From an uncultured Chitinophagaceae bacterium (GTDB lineage: Bacteria; Bacteroidota; Bacteroidia; Chitinophagales; Chitinophagaceae), in contig CALCEA010000048.1 in assembly GCA_937900675.1 (NCBI GenBank), positions 1 to 9,175 on the forward strand: a DNA stretch of 9,175 bases, given 5' to 3'. Shown here piece after piece: positions 1-8,037 of this stretch. How positions within the stretch are numbered: the first letter of the stretch is position 1; every line of letters starts with the position of its first letter. The notes under the pieces are model-generated. The model did not search any database. It was given only the letters and a program-made list of their open reading frames with translations, and was not told the origin of the DNA. Both the position numbers and the translations under genes were made by a program.

Positions 1-54
1 TTGAATGAACTCGGAAACCGCGTCATGCAATAAAGCCTTGTGATTTGTTTTCAT
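1..54 (-). CDS. Possible 5' end of a leftward gene of unknown function (partial)
   Basis: Reading leftward, an ATG at 54-52 opens a frame of 18 codons that reaches the window edge without a stop (MKTNHKALLHDAVSEFIQ). The same frame is open upstream to a TTG at 87-85, so the true start could lie further right. I recognise no family. Support is thin: the only signs are the open frame and a fall in GC from about 39% in bases 1-54 to about 27% in 55-176. No ribosome binding site is visible. If real, the gene would be co-directional with glgB and about 120 bp downstream of it. The competing reading is the last ten codons of a rightward gene ending at the TAA at 31-33; the sequence does not settle this. 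Confidence 0.25.
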   Translation of the reverse strand, partial: MKTNHKALLHDAVSEFIQ

Positions 55-79
55 GTGTTTAGGGTTGGATGTTTCAGTA

Positions 80-103
80 AAGTTCAATACTTAATATGAA
101 CTT
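80..103. repeat. Perfect 7-bp inverted repeat in the gap downstream of glgB
   Basis: AAGTTCA (80-86) and TGAACTT (97-103) are exact reverse complements separated by 10 nt. A direct repeat ACTTAAT (89-95 and 100-106) overlaps it. The stem has only two G/C pairs and no T-tract follows on either strand, so it is a poor candidate for an intrinsic terminator. It lies 74-98 bp beyond the glgB stop and 26-50 bp before the possible leftward start at 54, so an operator for that gene is possible. A chance dyad in AT-rich DNA is also possible. Confidence 0.3.
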
Positions 104-176
104 AATGTTAACAATCCTTATATTAAACTATTTGTGCAAAACTTCAATAAAAATGTGCTTTTAAAACGATTGCGAA

Positions 177-2117
177 CTACTTTAATACGATAGCTGAAAG
201 TGCGGGAAGCTCCAAAATCAATTTGAACCATTCTTTTTTATCATCCTGAGCTTCCATTCTGATATCTTTATTATATAAATCTCCCACTCCCCAGAATGCT
301 TTATTATCGCTATTGAAAATTTCTTTCCATGGTTTATTCCCATATACATGAATAGGGTAATCATGTCTTGGCACTGGGGTCATGTTAAAGACTACCAAAA
401 TTTCTTCCTTTGGATCTTTGGATTTTCTCTTAAAAGCCAACACCCCTTCTTGTCTTTTATTGGTTTCTACCCATTCAAACCCAGCTGTATCATATTGTAG
501 TTCGTATAATGCTGGATTAGATTGATACAATTTATTTAATTGCTGTACACAATACTTCATTCCACCATGACTCACATGTTGTAATAAATCCCATTGAAGC
601 TCTGTTTGATAATCCCATTCTTTTGTAGCAGCAAATTCATTTCCCATGAATAATAATTTAGCTCCTGGATGGGTAAACATATAGGTATACATCAATCTTA
701 GGTTCGCAAACTTTTGCCATTCATCTCCTGGCATTTTATACAACATGGGACTTTTACCATGTACTACTTCATCATGACTTAAAGGCAACATAAAATGTTC
801 GTCATAATAATACATCATGGAAAAAGTAAACTTATCCTGACTTCCTGATCGGTATAATGGATCTAATTTAAAATAATCCAAAGTGTCATGCATCCAACCC
901 ATCATCCATTTCATTCCAAATCCTAAGCCATCCATAAAAGTGGGCTGACTCACGCCAGGCCAATCCGTTGCTTCCTCTGCAATAGTTTGAATGGCTGGAA
1001 AATCTCTATATAAGGTTTCATTTAAATCCTTGATAAAAGCAATGGCTTCTAAATTTCCATTTCCGCCAAATTCATTGGGCTCCCACTCTCCTTCTTTTCT
1101 ACTATAATCCAATTTCAACATAGAGCTTACTGCATCTACTCTTAATCCATCAATATGAAATTGATCACACCAGAATCTTGCACTACTAATTAGAAAAGAT
1201 TTTACTTCCCCTCTTTTATAGTTGAATATATAGGAGTTCCAATCTGGATGATAGCCTTTTCGCATATCAGCATACTCATAGGTATTGGCTCCATCAAACA
1301 TAAACAAGCCATGACTATCATAAGGGAAATGGGAAGGCACCCAATCTATAATCACACCAATTTCTGCCGAATGAAAAGCTTCCACTAAAGCAGCAAATTC
1401 TTGCGGATTACCAAATCTAGAAGTTGGTGCGAAAAACCCAATACCTTGATAACCCCAGCTGCCATCAAAAGGGTGTTCCATTACAGGCATGAACTCTACA
1501 TGTGTAAAACCCATTTCTTTAACATAGGGTACCAATAAATCAATCAACTGCTTATAACTATTATAAGAATCCTGATTGTTTTTATCTGGACGCATCCAGC
1601 TTGCTAGATGTACTTCGTATACCGAATAGGGCTGATCCGTTCTGTTCTTAGTTTTTCTTTGCTCTAACCATTTGTCATCTTTCCATACATAGTTTGTACC
1701 CCAAGTAATGGATGCAGTTAATGGTCTTAATTCCCAATAATGTGCAAATGGATCTCCCTTATCTAATAAAGCGCCTTTATATCCATGGATATGGTATTTA
1801 TATACTTCGCCTTGTAATACATTGGGAATAAAACCTTCCCAAATACCAGAACTATCTAATCTAACTTTTAAAGGATGGCTAGATTTGTTCCAATCATTAA
1901 AATTGCCTGTTACAAATACTGCGGTCGCGTTAGGCGCCCATACACTAAAATAAGTTCCTTGAGTATTTAATACTTCTAATTGTTTATTCCCAAAAAGCTT
2001 GTACAAACTATAATGCGTACCATTTTGAAAATTATGGATATCCTCTTCTGTAAATAAAGAATAATTCCACACAGGTTGTGCGGCATCTACAAAATGAATA
2101 TCCTCGTATTTTGACAT
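177..2117 (-). CDS. glgB: 1,4-alpha-glucan branching enzyme GlgB (GH13)
   Basis: This cytoplasmic enzyme cuts alpha-1,4 glucan chains and rejoins them as alpha-1,6 branches, the last step of glycogen synthesis. The product has 646 aa. A CBM48-like N-terminal domain lies at about 52-130 (FSVWAPNATAVFVTGNFNDW), followed by the GH13 barrel and a C-terminal beta domain from about 550. Catalytic regions are DWVPSHF (258-264), GLRVDAV with nucleophile D328, IAEEATDWPGVSQP with acid/base E381, and LPLSHDEVVHGK with D449. These three residues each sit 77 positions before E. coli D405, E458 and D526, so the alignment is gap-free across the core. The protein lacks most of the extra N-terminal N1 module of the E. 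coli enzyme. It is the last gene of the operon: its ATG lies one base after the upstream stop (TAATATG), which suggests translational coupling. The stop is TAG at 179-177, and no clear terminator follows. Confidence 0.97.
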   Translation of the reverse strand: MSKYEDIHFVDAAQPVWNYSLFTEEDIHNFQNGTHYSLYKLFGNKQLEVLNTQGTYFSVWAPNATAVFVTGNFNDWNKSSHPLKVRLDSSGIWEGFIPNVLQGEVYKYHIHGYKGALLDKGDPFAHYWELRPLTASITWGTNYVWKDDKWLEQRKTKNRTDQPYSVYEVHLASWMRPDKNNQDSYNSYKQLIDLLVPYVKEMGFTHVEFMPVMEHPFDGSWGYQGIGFFAPTSRFGNPQEFAALVEAFHSAEIGVIIDWVPSHFPYDSHGLFMFDGANTYEYADMRKGYHPDWNSYIFNYKRGEVKSFLISSARFWCDQFHIDGLRVDAVSSMLKLDYSRKEGEWEPNEFGGNGNLEAIAFIKDLNETLYRDFPAIQTIAEEATDWPGVSQPTFMDGLGFGMKWMMGWMHDTLDYFKLDPLYRSGSQDKFTFSMMYYYDEHFMLPLSHDEVVHGKSPMLYKMPGDEWQKFANLRLMYTYMFTHPGAKLLFMGNEFAATKEWDYQTELQWDLLQHVSHGGMKYCVQQLNKLYQSNPALYELQYDTAGFEWVETNKRQEGVLAFKRKSKDPKEEILVVFNMTPVPRHDYPIHVYGNKPWKEIFNSDNKAFWGVGDLYNKDIRMEAQDDKKEWFKLILELPALSAIVLK

Positions 2118-2118
2118 A

Positions 2119-3984
2119 TTATTTAGTTAATTCAATGATCTGCATACTCATTGCAGGTAGTTCAAACTTAGTGTTTATTTGTTGATTGGTAATAATATCT
2201 TTACCTCCATTAAATCCTTTGGTTCTTTCTGAAAAATCATTCATATCTACAGTCCTAGTTTGCTTATCTGTATTCATCACACACATTACTGTAGAACCTG
2301 TATCATATCTAAAATAAACATACAAGCCATTATTTGGGATGTATTGCATCATTTTACCTGTTTGCAAAGCAGTTGATTGCTTTCTATAATTACCTAACAC
2401 TCTAGTATAGGATTGAATAGATTTTTCTTCTGCAGTTAAACCTTCACCAGTAAATGCATTTTTTTGATCACCGTCCCATCCTCCTGGAAAATCTAATCTT
2501 ACCCATCCATCTGGATTTGAAATACCCTTCATCATCACTTCTGTTCCATAATACAATTGAGGAATACCTCTGCAAGTAAATAACCAAGCCAAAGCCACTT
2601 TTAATTTTGGAACGCTCTCTCCTAAAGAAGAAAGAATTCTGGTCATATCATGATTATCTAAGAAAAGTACATTTCTTGAAGCATCCTTGTACAAGAAATC
2701 ATTACTTAATGTTGTGTATAATTTAGTTACCCCATCTGTCCAACCAAAATGCTCATTCAATGCTGGAAGAATTCCATAAAACAAAGTTTGAAAATCTTGA
2801 CCTCCATATAATTTACTCTTAAATGGAACATTCATATTATTCTCTACAAAATAGGCTTGAGCAGCTACACCATGCACCCAAGATTCTCCAAAGCTTGTAA
2901 TAGCAGGAAAATCATTGACCAATGCTTGGTTTAATTGATTCATAAAAGGCAGGTCATTGTATTTGTAGGTATCAATTCTAAATCCATCTACTCCAAAAGT
3001 CTCCACCGACCAAATAGCGTTCTGTGTTAAGAAATTTGCCATAAAGGGATTGGATTGATTCAAGTCTGGCATTTCAGTCGTAAACCAGCCATCAGTCATT
3101 TTAACCTGTTCTGTCTTAGAAGCATAAGGATCAAAAATCACCTGCTCTTTATGACTAGGTTCTGTAAACTTAGGCCATTGATGCAACCAAGTTTTGTCTG
3201 GCGCATCTTGAACTAAGAAATGAAATCTACCTGAATGATTGTACACAATATCCTGAATTAATTTCATTCCTCTCTGATGAAGGGCATCACTTAATTTTAA
3301 ATAGACAGCTTCTCCACCAAATCTTTTTTCAATTGCATATTGATTGGTGGCAGCATACCCATGTTCAGTTCTATTGGGCATATCATTCTCTACGACAGGA
3401 GTCATCCATAAACTGGTAACCCCTAATCCTTGTAAATAATCCAAATGATTCAATACCCCTTGTAAGTCACCGCCATGTCTTAAGAAAATAGAATCTCTAT
3501 CCAAGGATTGATCTTTTAATCCAGCAACTTTATCATTGCTCTTATCCCCATTACTAAATCTGTCAGGCATTAAGAAGTAAATAAAATCCTTTGATGTAAC
3601 CCCTTGAGCGAATTGAGTTCCATTCCCAGCTCTTCTATTTTTTAATTCCCAATTAAATGGAGTGCTTTGACTACCTTCTTGTATCAACAATTTTACCTGA
3701 CCTGGCTTTGCAGCATTTGATATTTCTATATCTACTGCTAAATAATTAGGATTCGCAAAATGATGAGTTTTTAATAATTTAACTCCAGGATAATTTATTT
3801 GAACCTGTGCATTATTTTTAAATGAGCTAGTCTTTCTTAATAAGATTTGTACTTTATTGTATTTCATTTGTACAAACCAATTGGTTGGATAAGCCTCGAT
3901 TGTCTGAGCTGACAATGAAATTTGGCATACTATTGCCAACAATGCAAGCATCAAGCATTGCTTTAAAGGATAACTATATTTCAT
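2119..3984 (-). CDS. susA: Secreted SusA-like GH13 neopullulanase/cyclomaltodextrinase
   Basis: This is an alpha-glucan hydrolase, predicted periplasmic, that would shorten maltodextrins, starch fragments or cyclodextrins. The 621-aa product begins with a signal peptide (hydrophobic core about 10-24, likely cleavage after SLSA at 26). The VC at 19-20 is not a good lipobox. An N-terminal cyclomaltodextrinase-type domain follows (about 28-115), then the GH13 barrel and a C-terminal beta domain (about 545-620). Catalytic regions are DIVYNH (245-250), GFRIDTY with nucleophile D338, FGESW with acid/base E367, and FLDNHDMTR with D446. MPDLN (305-309) is the region V signature of the neopullulanase/intermediate group. 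Length matches Bacteroides SusA as I recall it (about 617 aa). Its ATG directly abuts the transporter stop (TAGATG), so the two are probably translated together: hydrolysis outside, then import. A SusA-like role is well supported; the exact substrate preference is inferred. Confidence 0.88.
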   Translation of the reverse strand: MKYSYPLKQCLMLALLAIVCQISLSAQTIEAYPTNWFVQMKYNKVQILLRKTSSFKNNAQVQINYPGVKLLKTHHFANPNYLAVDIEISNAAKPGQVKLLIQEGSQSTPFNWELKNRRAGNGTQFAQGVTSKDFIYFLMPDRFSNGDKSNDKVAGLKDQSLDRDSIFLRHGGDLQGVLNHLDYLQGLGVTSLWMTPVVENDMPNRTEHGYAATNQYAIEKRFGGEAVYLKLSDALHQRGMKLIQDIVYNHSGRFHFLVQDAPDKTWLHQWPKFTEPSHKEQVIFDPYASKTEQVKMTDGWFTTEMPDLNQSNPFMANFLTQNAIWSVETFGVDGFRIDTYKYNDLPFMNQLNQALVNDFPAITSFGESWVHGVAAQAYFVENNMNVPFKSKLYGGQDFQTLFYGILPALNEHFGWTDGVTKLYTTLSNDFLYKDASRNVLFLDNHDMTRILSSLGESVPKLKVALAWLFTCRGIPQLYYGTEVMMKGISNPDGWVRLDFPGGWDGDQKNAFTGEGLTAEEKSIQSYTRVLGNYRKQSTALQTGKMMQYIPNNGLYVYFRYDTGSTVMCVMNTDKQTRTVDMNDFSERTKGFNGGKDIITNQQINTKFELPAMSMQIIELTK

Positions 3985-5307
3985 CTATGATTTTTTTTCT
4001 TCTTTGATAATGATTGCACAAATAATACTTGCAGTCAATAATAAGAATCCTCCAATTTGAACTGCCATTAATCTATCGTTGTGTAAAAAATTAGACATAA
4101 TCTTTCCAAAAAATATGGAAGCGATAATTTCAGGTAACACTATAAAGAAATTGAATATACCCATATAGATACCCATTTTCTGTTCTGGAATAAATCCAGC
4201 CAACATGGAATATGGCATAGATAATATGGAAGCCCAAGCGATACCCACTAATCCCATACTGATATATAAATAATTAGGTGTTTGGATATAATATACTGAA
4301 ACTAACCCAATGGCACCAATCAATAGACACATCGCATGGGTATATTTTTTTCCCAATTTACTTACCCAAAAAGGCAAAGTGAAAGAAAAAGCAAATGTTA
4401 CCAAATTTAAAATAGCTGATGTTGTATTGGCATGTTCTAATCCCATGGTAAATAGATCGCTACTTGTTGCCGGATCTCCATGAAATAATTGAGAAGCCAC
4501 ACCTGTGCTATAATAAAACCACATTAAGAACAAACCTGGCCATGTAATAAAATTAACCAATGCTAATCTCTTCATTTGTACTGGCATATTTTTAATAGAG
4601 TCAATAATTTCTTTTACAATACCCTCTTTATGCTCTTGATCATTGGAAGAAAGATTTTCAGATGGTGGATACTCTTTGCTCTTTATAATGGTATACATTA
4701 CTGCAATAAAGAATACCGCAGCACCAATATAAAAGGACAATAAAATATTTTGAGGAATTGTGCCATTTAATTTTTCTCTAGAAACACCAAACCAATTCAC
4801 CAATACCTGTGGCAAGTATCCAGCAATAAAAGATGCTAGTCCTATAAACATACTCTGCATGGCAAATCCAAAAGATCTTTGTTGCTCATTTAAATTATCT
4901 GCAACAAATGCTCTAAAGGGCTCCATGGTAACATTGATACTAGAATCCAATATCCATAACACACCAGCAGCCATCCATACTGTTGAAGAGTTTGGCATCA
5001 CAAATAACAATGCAGAACTTAAAATAGCACCAACCAAAAAGAAGGGTCTTCTTCTTCCCAATTTTGGATGCCAGGTTCTATCACTCAAATATCCAATAAT
5101 GGGTTGCACAATTAAACCAGTCATGGGTGCTGCCAACCATAAACCAGGAATCTGTTCTGGAGAGGCGCCTAAAAACTCATAGATAGCACTCATATTGCCC
5201 ATTTGCAAACTCCAACCAAACTGGATTCCAAAAAATCCAAAACACATATTCCAAATTTGCCAAAAACTTAATTTGGATTTTACTCCAATATACGCTGTAC
5301 TTTTCAT
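3985..5307 (-). CDS. MFS/GPH-type sugar transporter, probably for maltose or maltodextrin
   Basis: This is an inner-membrane secondary transporter of 440 aa with about 12 predicted helices, roughly at 13-36, 54-74, 87-105, 109-127, 147-169, 186-208, 248-270, 293-315, 321-341, 346-368, 378-400 and 412-434. A hydrophilic central loop (209-245) separates the halves. The sucrose/maltose (SLC45-like, GPH) signature is clear: GYLSDR (72-77) with GRRRPF (84-89), DSSINVTMEPFRAFVAD (121-137), and GIAWASILSMPYSML (355-369). Relatives import disaccharides with protons. Its place directly before a periplasmic amylase and inside a glycogen operon points to maltose or short maltodextrins, but the substrate is inferred. 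The start is 16 nt after the glgC stop; that spacer is pure A/T on the coding strand with no Shine-Dalgarno sequence. Confidence 0.88.
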   Translation of the reverse strand: MKSTAYIGVKSKLSFWQIWNMCFGFFGIQFGWSLQMGNMSAIYEFLGASPEQIPGLWLAAPMTGLIVQPIIGYLSDRTWHPKLGRRRPFFLVGAILSSALLFVMPNSSTVWMAAGVLWILDSSINVTMEPFRAFVADNLNEQQRSFGFAMQSMFIGLASFIAGYLPQVLVNWFGVSREKLNGTIPQNILLSFYIGAAVFFIAVMYTIIKSKEYPPSENLSSNDQEHKEGIVKEIIDSIKNMPVQMKRLALVNFITWPGLFLMWFYYSTGVASQLFHGDPATSSDLFTMGLEHANTTSAILNLVTFAFSFTLPFWVSKLGKKYTHAMCLLIGAIGLVSVYYIQTPNYLYISMGLVGIAWASILSMPYSMLAGFIPEQKMGIYMGIFNFFIVLPEIIASIFFGKIMSNFLHNDRLMAVQIGGFLLLTASIICAIIIKEEKKS

Positions 5308-5323
5308 TTAATTTATATTTTTT

Positions 5324-6607
5324 CTAAATAACAAAACCGTTAGGTATCACTGCTCCTTTTTTAATGACTACAATATTATCTTTTACGGTATACAAAGGAT
5401 GATCTGTTTTTTCTAAATGAGCTCCTCCTTTAATAACTACATCATTCCCAATAGAACAATTCTTATCTACAATAGCATCTTCAATTATACAACGCTCACC
5501 TATCCCCAAAATAGGTTTACCTTCATGTATTTTTTCGTTAATCTGATCAATGGTCTCATAATAATCACAACCCATGATATATACATTTTTCACCACTGTG
5601 TCTTTTCCAATTCTGGATCTAATTCCAATCACAGATTGCGAGATAGATGCAGCATGAATAATAGAACCTTCTGCAATAATGGCCCTATCTATCATAGTGC
5701 CACTAATTTTTGCTGGTGGCAACATACGCGGACGTGTATAAATAGTTTGAGCACTATCAAATAAATTGAAAGGAGGAATGGCTTCTGTCAAAGCAATATT
5801 CGCTTCAAAGAATGAATAGATATTTCCAATATCTGTCCAATAGCCATCATACTGATAACTTAACACTTTATAATGTGCAATGGAGTCTGGAATAATTTCT
5901 TTACCAAAATCAGTTGCTTTAGCATGCACTTCATTCAATAACTTATACAAGATTTCTTTATTAAAAACATAGATACCCATGGAAGCCAAATAATGTCTTC
6001 CTTGATCCTGCATTGCTGCTCCGGTATCACTTACCCAGTCAGGCAATAATTCTTTCTTTGGTTTTTCTATAAAAGAAGTGATCACATTTTCATTATTGGA
6101 CTTTAAAATTCCAAACTCTGGTGCTTCTCTCTCTCCCACTGGAATGGTAGCGATGGTTAATGCAGCTCCACTTTGTTTATGTGCATCAATCATTTTACTA
6201 AAATCCATTTGATATAATTGATCCCCACTTAATATCAATACATATTCAAAATCCATTTTATCCAAATGTCTCAATGATTGTCTAACAGCATCTGCTGTAC
6301 CTTGAAACCATCCTGGATTATCTGGAGTTTGTTCTGCCGCCAATATATCTACAAAGCCAGAACTAAAAGCACTAAAATGATAGGTGTTTTTAATATGCTG
6401 ATTTAAGGATGCAGAATTAAATTGAGTTAAAACAAATATTCTATTCAAATTGCTATTGATACAATTGCTAATAGGAATATCCACTAATCGATATTTACCT
6501 GCAATAGGTACTGCTGGTTTTGATCTGCTTGCAGTTAAAGGAGATAACCTAGAACCTGCACCTCCTCCTAAAATCACTGAAACGGTTTCTTTAGCATATA
6601 TAGCCAT
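5324..6607 (-). CDS. glgC: Glucose-1-phosphate adenylyltransferase (ADP-glucose pyrophosphorylase) GlgC
   Basis: The enzyme makes ADP-glucose and pyrophosphate from ATP and glucose-1-phosphate, usually the controlled step of bacterial glycogen synthesis. The 427-aa product has an N-terminal nucleotidyltransferase domain with GGGAGSRLSPLT (14-25), SKPAVPIAGKYRLVDIP (29-45), WFQGTADAVRQ (100-110), SGDQLY with D129, and FIEKP with sugar-phosphate lysine K182. A C-terminal left-handed beta-helix (about 295-427) carries hexapeptide-like repeats. Wording throughout follows the cyanobacterial/plant type (VLTQFNSASLNQHI, ASMGIYVF, SVIGIRSRI, GCDYYET) more than E. coli. Lysines K382 (IVDKNCSIG) and K417 (NIVVIKKGAVI) fall where cyanobacterial enzymes bind the activator 3-phosphoglycerate. 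The gene sits 17 nt after glgA. The bases before its ATG (ACCCCAACAT) contain no Shine-Dalgarno sequence, and the start fits the family N-terminus. Confidence 0.96.
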   Translation of the reverse strand: MAIYAKETVSVILGGGAGSRLSPLTASRSKPAVPIAGKYRLVDIPISNCINSNLNRIFVLTQFNSASLNQHIKNTYHFSAFSSGFVDILAAEQTPDNPGWFQGTADAVRQSLRHLDKMDFEYVLILSGDQLYQMDFSKMIDAHKQSGAALTIATIPVGEREAPEFGILKSNNENVITSFIEKPKKELLPDWVSDTGAAMQDQGRHYLASMGIYVFNKEILYKLLNEVHAKATDFGKEIIPDSIAHYKVLSYQYDGYWTDIGNIYSFFEANIALTEAIPPFNLFDSAQTIYTRPRMLPPAKISGTMIDRAIIAEGSIIHAASISQSVIGIRSRIGKDTVVKNVYIMGCDYYETIDQINEKIHEGKPILGIGERCIIEDAIVDKNCSIGNDVVIKGGAHLEKTDHPLYTVKDNIVVIKKGAVIPNGFVI

Positions 6608-6624
6608 ATGTTGGGGTATTTATA

Positions 6625-8037
6625 TTATAAGGATTGATATACATTTTTATACGATGCCACAACAGACTCCCAGCTATGATCAATACTCATGGCTGTTTGA
6701 ATCATTTTTTTCATCTGCGATTTATCTTGATATACAGATATAGCTCTTTCAATAGAATGCACTATATCTACCTCTGTTGCATGCAGAAATCTAATTCCAA
6801 ATCCATCTGGGTCGCCCATATCCACCACTGTATCATGCAAACCTCCTGTATCTCTTACCATAGGTATAGTACCATATCTCAAACTATACATTTGGTTTAA
6901 TCCGCAAGGCTCAACCCTACTTGGCATTAATAAAAAATCTGCACCAGCATAAGCTTGATGTCCTACTTTTTCATCATAACCAATCCATGTATTAAAATTA
7001 CCCGGATACAATTGCACCAAAAAGTTTAATGCAGATTCTACCTGTGTATCTCCTGTACCAATCACTAAAAAATTAGCCCCACAATTGGTTTTATCTAATG
7101 CATGTTGAATAGCACCAGGCAAAACATCGGCAGCTTTTTCTCCTACCAATCTTCCAATAAAAACAATTAATGGCTTATGAATATCTAAATTATATTTTTC
7201 GCAAAGCAATTCTTTATTCTTTCTCTTGCCTTCTTCATGTGTTTTAATATCATAATGATAATCAACCATTGGATCCGTAGCTGGATTCCATACCTCATTA
7301 TCAATTCCATTTAAAATACCCAAACATTTTCCTTGTTCATATTCAAATAATGCTTCTAATCCTGCAGACTGATACCTTAATTGATGCATATAAGTTTCAC
7401 TGACTGTTGTAACTTTATCTGCACATTTAATACCTGTAGCCAAAGAATTAATGGCATTATCCCATTCTAATAAGCCATGCTTCCATGTATCCCACTTTGG
7501 AATTAAAATACTTTTATCCCAACCCATAGCTCCATGATACTGTGCATTATGAATGGTTAAGACTGTTTTGACATATTGCAATCTCTGATAATCATAACAA
7601 TACTTCATCATAAAAGGAATCAATCCAGCTTGATGATCATGACAATGCACCAAAGATGGCAGTTCGCCCCAATTAGACAACCAATTCACTACTGCAATTT
7701 GAAAACCAATAAATCGATCATGGTCATCTGCATATCCATATATCTTGGGTCTATCTAATAAACCATGTATATCAACTAAAAATAAATTGAATCCTAATTT
7801 TCCAGTACGCTCTTTGATAATGGTGAAATCAAAAAACCAATCTCCCATATGGGCCTTGCCTTTGAAAGCTACATCCCATTCGTTTTTTTCAAGAAAAGCA
7901 GTTTTGTACATTGGCATCACTACCATGGCTTCATCCCCTTGCTTTTTCTGGTATTTTGGAAGGGCTCCAACCACATCTCCCAAGCCTCCAGCTTTTGCCA
8001 TAGGATAACATTCCGCACTGACATGTACAATCACCAT
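6625..8037 (-). CDS. glgA: Glycogen synthase (ADP-glucose type, GT5) GlgA
   Basis: This cytoplasmic glycosyltransferase moves glucose from ADP-glucose to the non-reducing end of an alpha-1,4 glucan. The 470-aa product has the two Rossmann-like halves of GT5 enzymes and a length close to E. coli GlgA (477). Visible motifs are HVSAECYPMAKAGGLGDVV (5-23) with K15 of the KxGGLGDV loop, HCHDHQAG (131-138), TIHNAQYHG (161-169), GILNGIDNEVWNPATD (240-255), GRLVGEKAADVL (295-306) and PSRVEPCGLNQMYSLRYG (372-389) with E376. The N-terminus begins exactly where the family begins, which supports the ATG at 8037-8035; only a weak purine stretch (AAAGCGAG) precedes it. It is the first gene of the five-gene leftward operon and shares a 123-bp intergenic region with the divergent permease. 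No frameshift or missing key residue was seen. Confidence 0.97.
   Translation of the reverse strand: MVIVHVSAECYPMAKAGGLGDVVGALPKYQKKQGDEAMVVMPMYKTAFLEKNEWDVAFKGKAHMGDWFFDFTIIKERTGKLGFNLFLVDIHGLLDRPKIYGYADDHDRFIGFQIAVVNWLSNWGELPSLVHCHDHQAGLIPFMMKYCYDYQRLQYVKTVLTIHNAQYHGAMGWDKSILIPKWDTWKHGLLEWDNAINSLATGIKCADKVTTVSETYMHQLRYQSAGLEALFEYEQGKCLGILNGIDNEVWNPATDPMVDYHYDIKTHEEGKRKNKELLCEKYNLDIHKPLIVFIGRLVGEKAADVLPGAIQHALDKTNCGANFLVIGTGDTQVESALNFLVQLYPGNFNTWIGYDEKVGHQAYAGADFLLMPSRVEPCGLNQMYSLRYGTIPMVRDTGGLHDTVVDMGDPDGFGIRFLHATEVDIVHSIERAISVYQDKSQMKKMIQTAMSIDHSWESVVASYKNVYQSL

Noticed and set aside
1..33. C-terminal tail of a rightward gene (LNELGNRVMQ then TAA)
   Set aside because: Ten codons to a stop are expected often by chance. 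I could not prefer it over the leftward reading of the same bases, so I did not annotate it separately.
109..176. Intrinsic terminator for the glg operon
   Set aside because: I looked for a GC-containing stem followed by a T-run on the leftward strand. Only AT-rich sequence and the short TTTTAAAA palindrome are present, with no convincing hairpin.
4760..5182. A 140-codon rightward open frame
   Set aside because: It lies wholly antisense to the conserved N-terminal half of the transporter and its product resembles no family I know, so it is a shadow frame.
177..8037. A new defence or mobile system hidden in the operon
   Set aside because: All five products belong to well-known carbohydrate families with intact catalytic or signature motifs. 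No transposase, integrase, attachment repeat, CRISPR-like repeat or RNA gene was seen.
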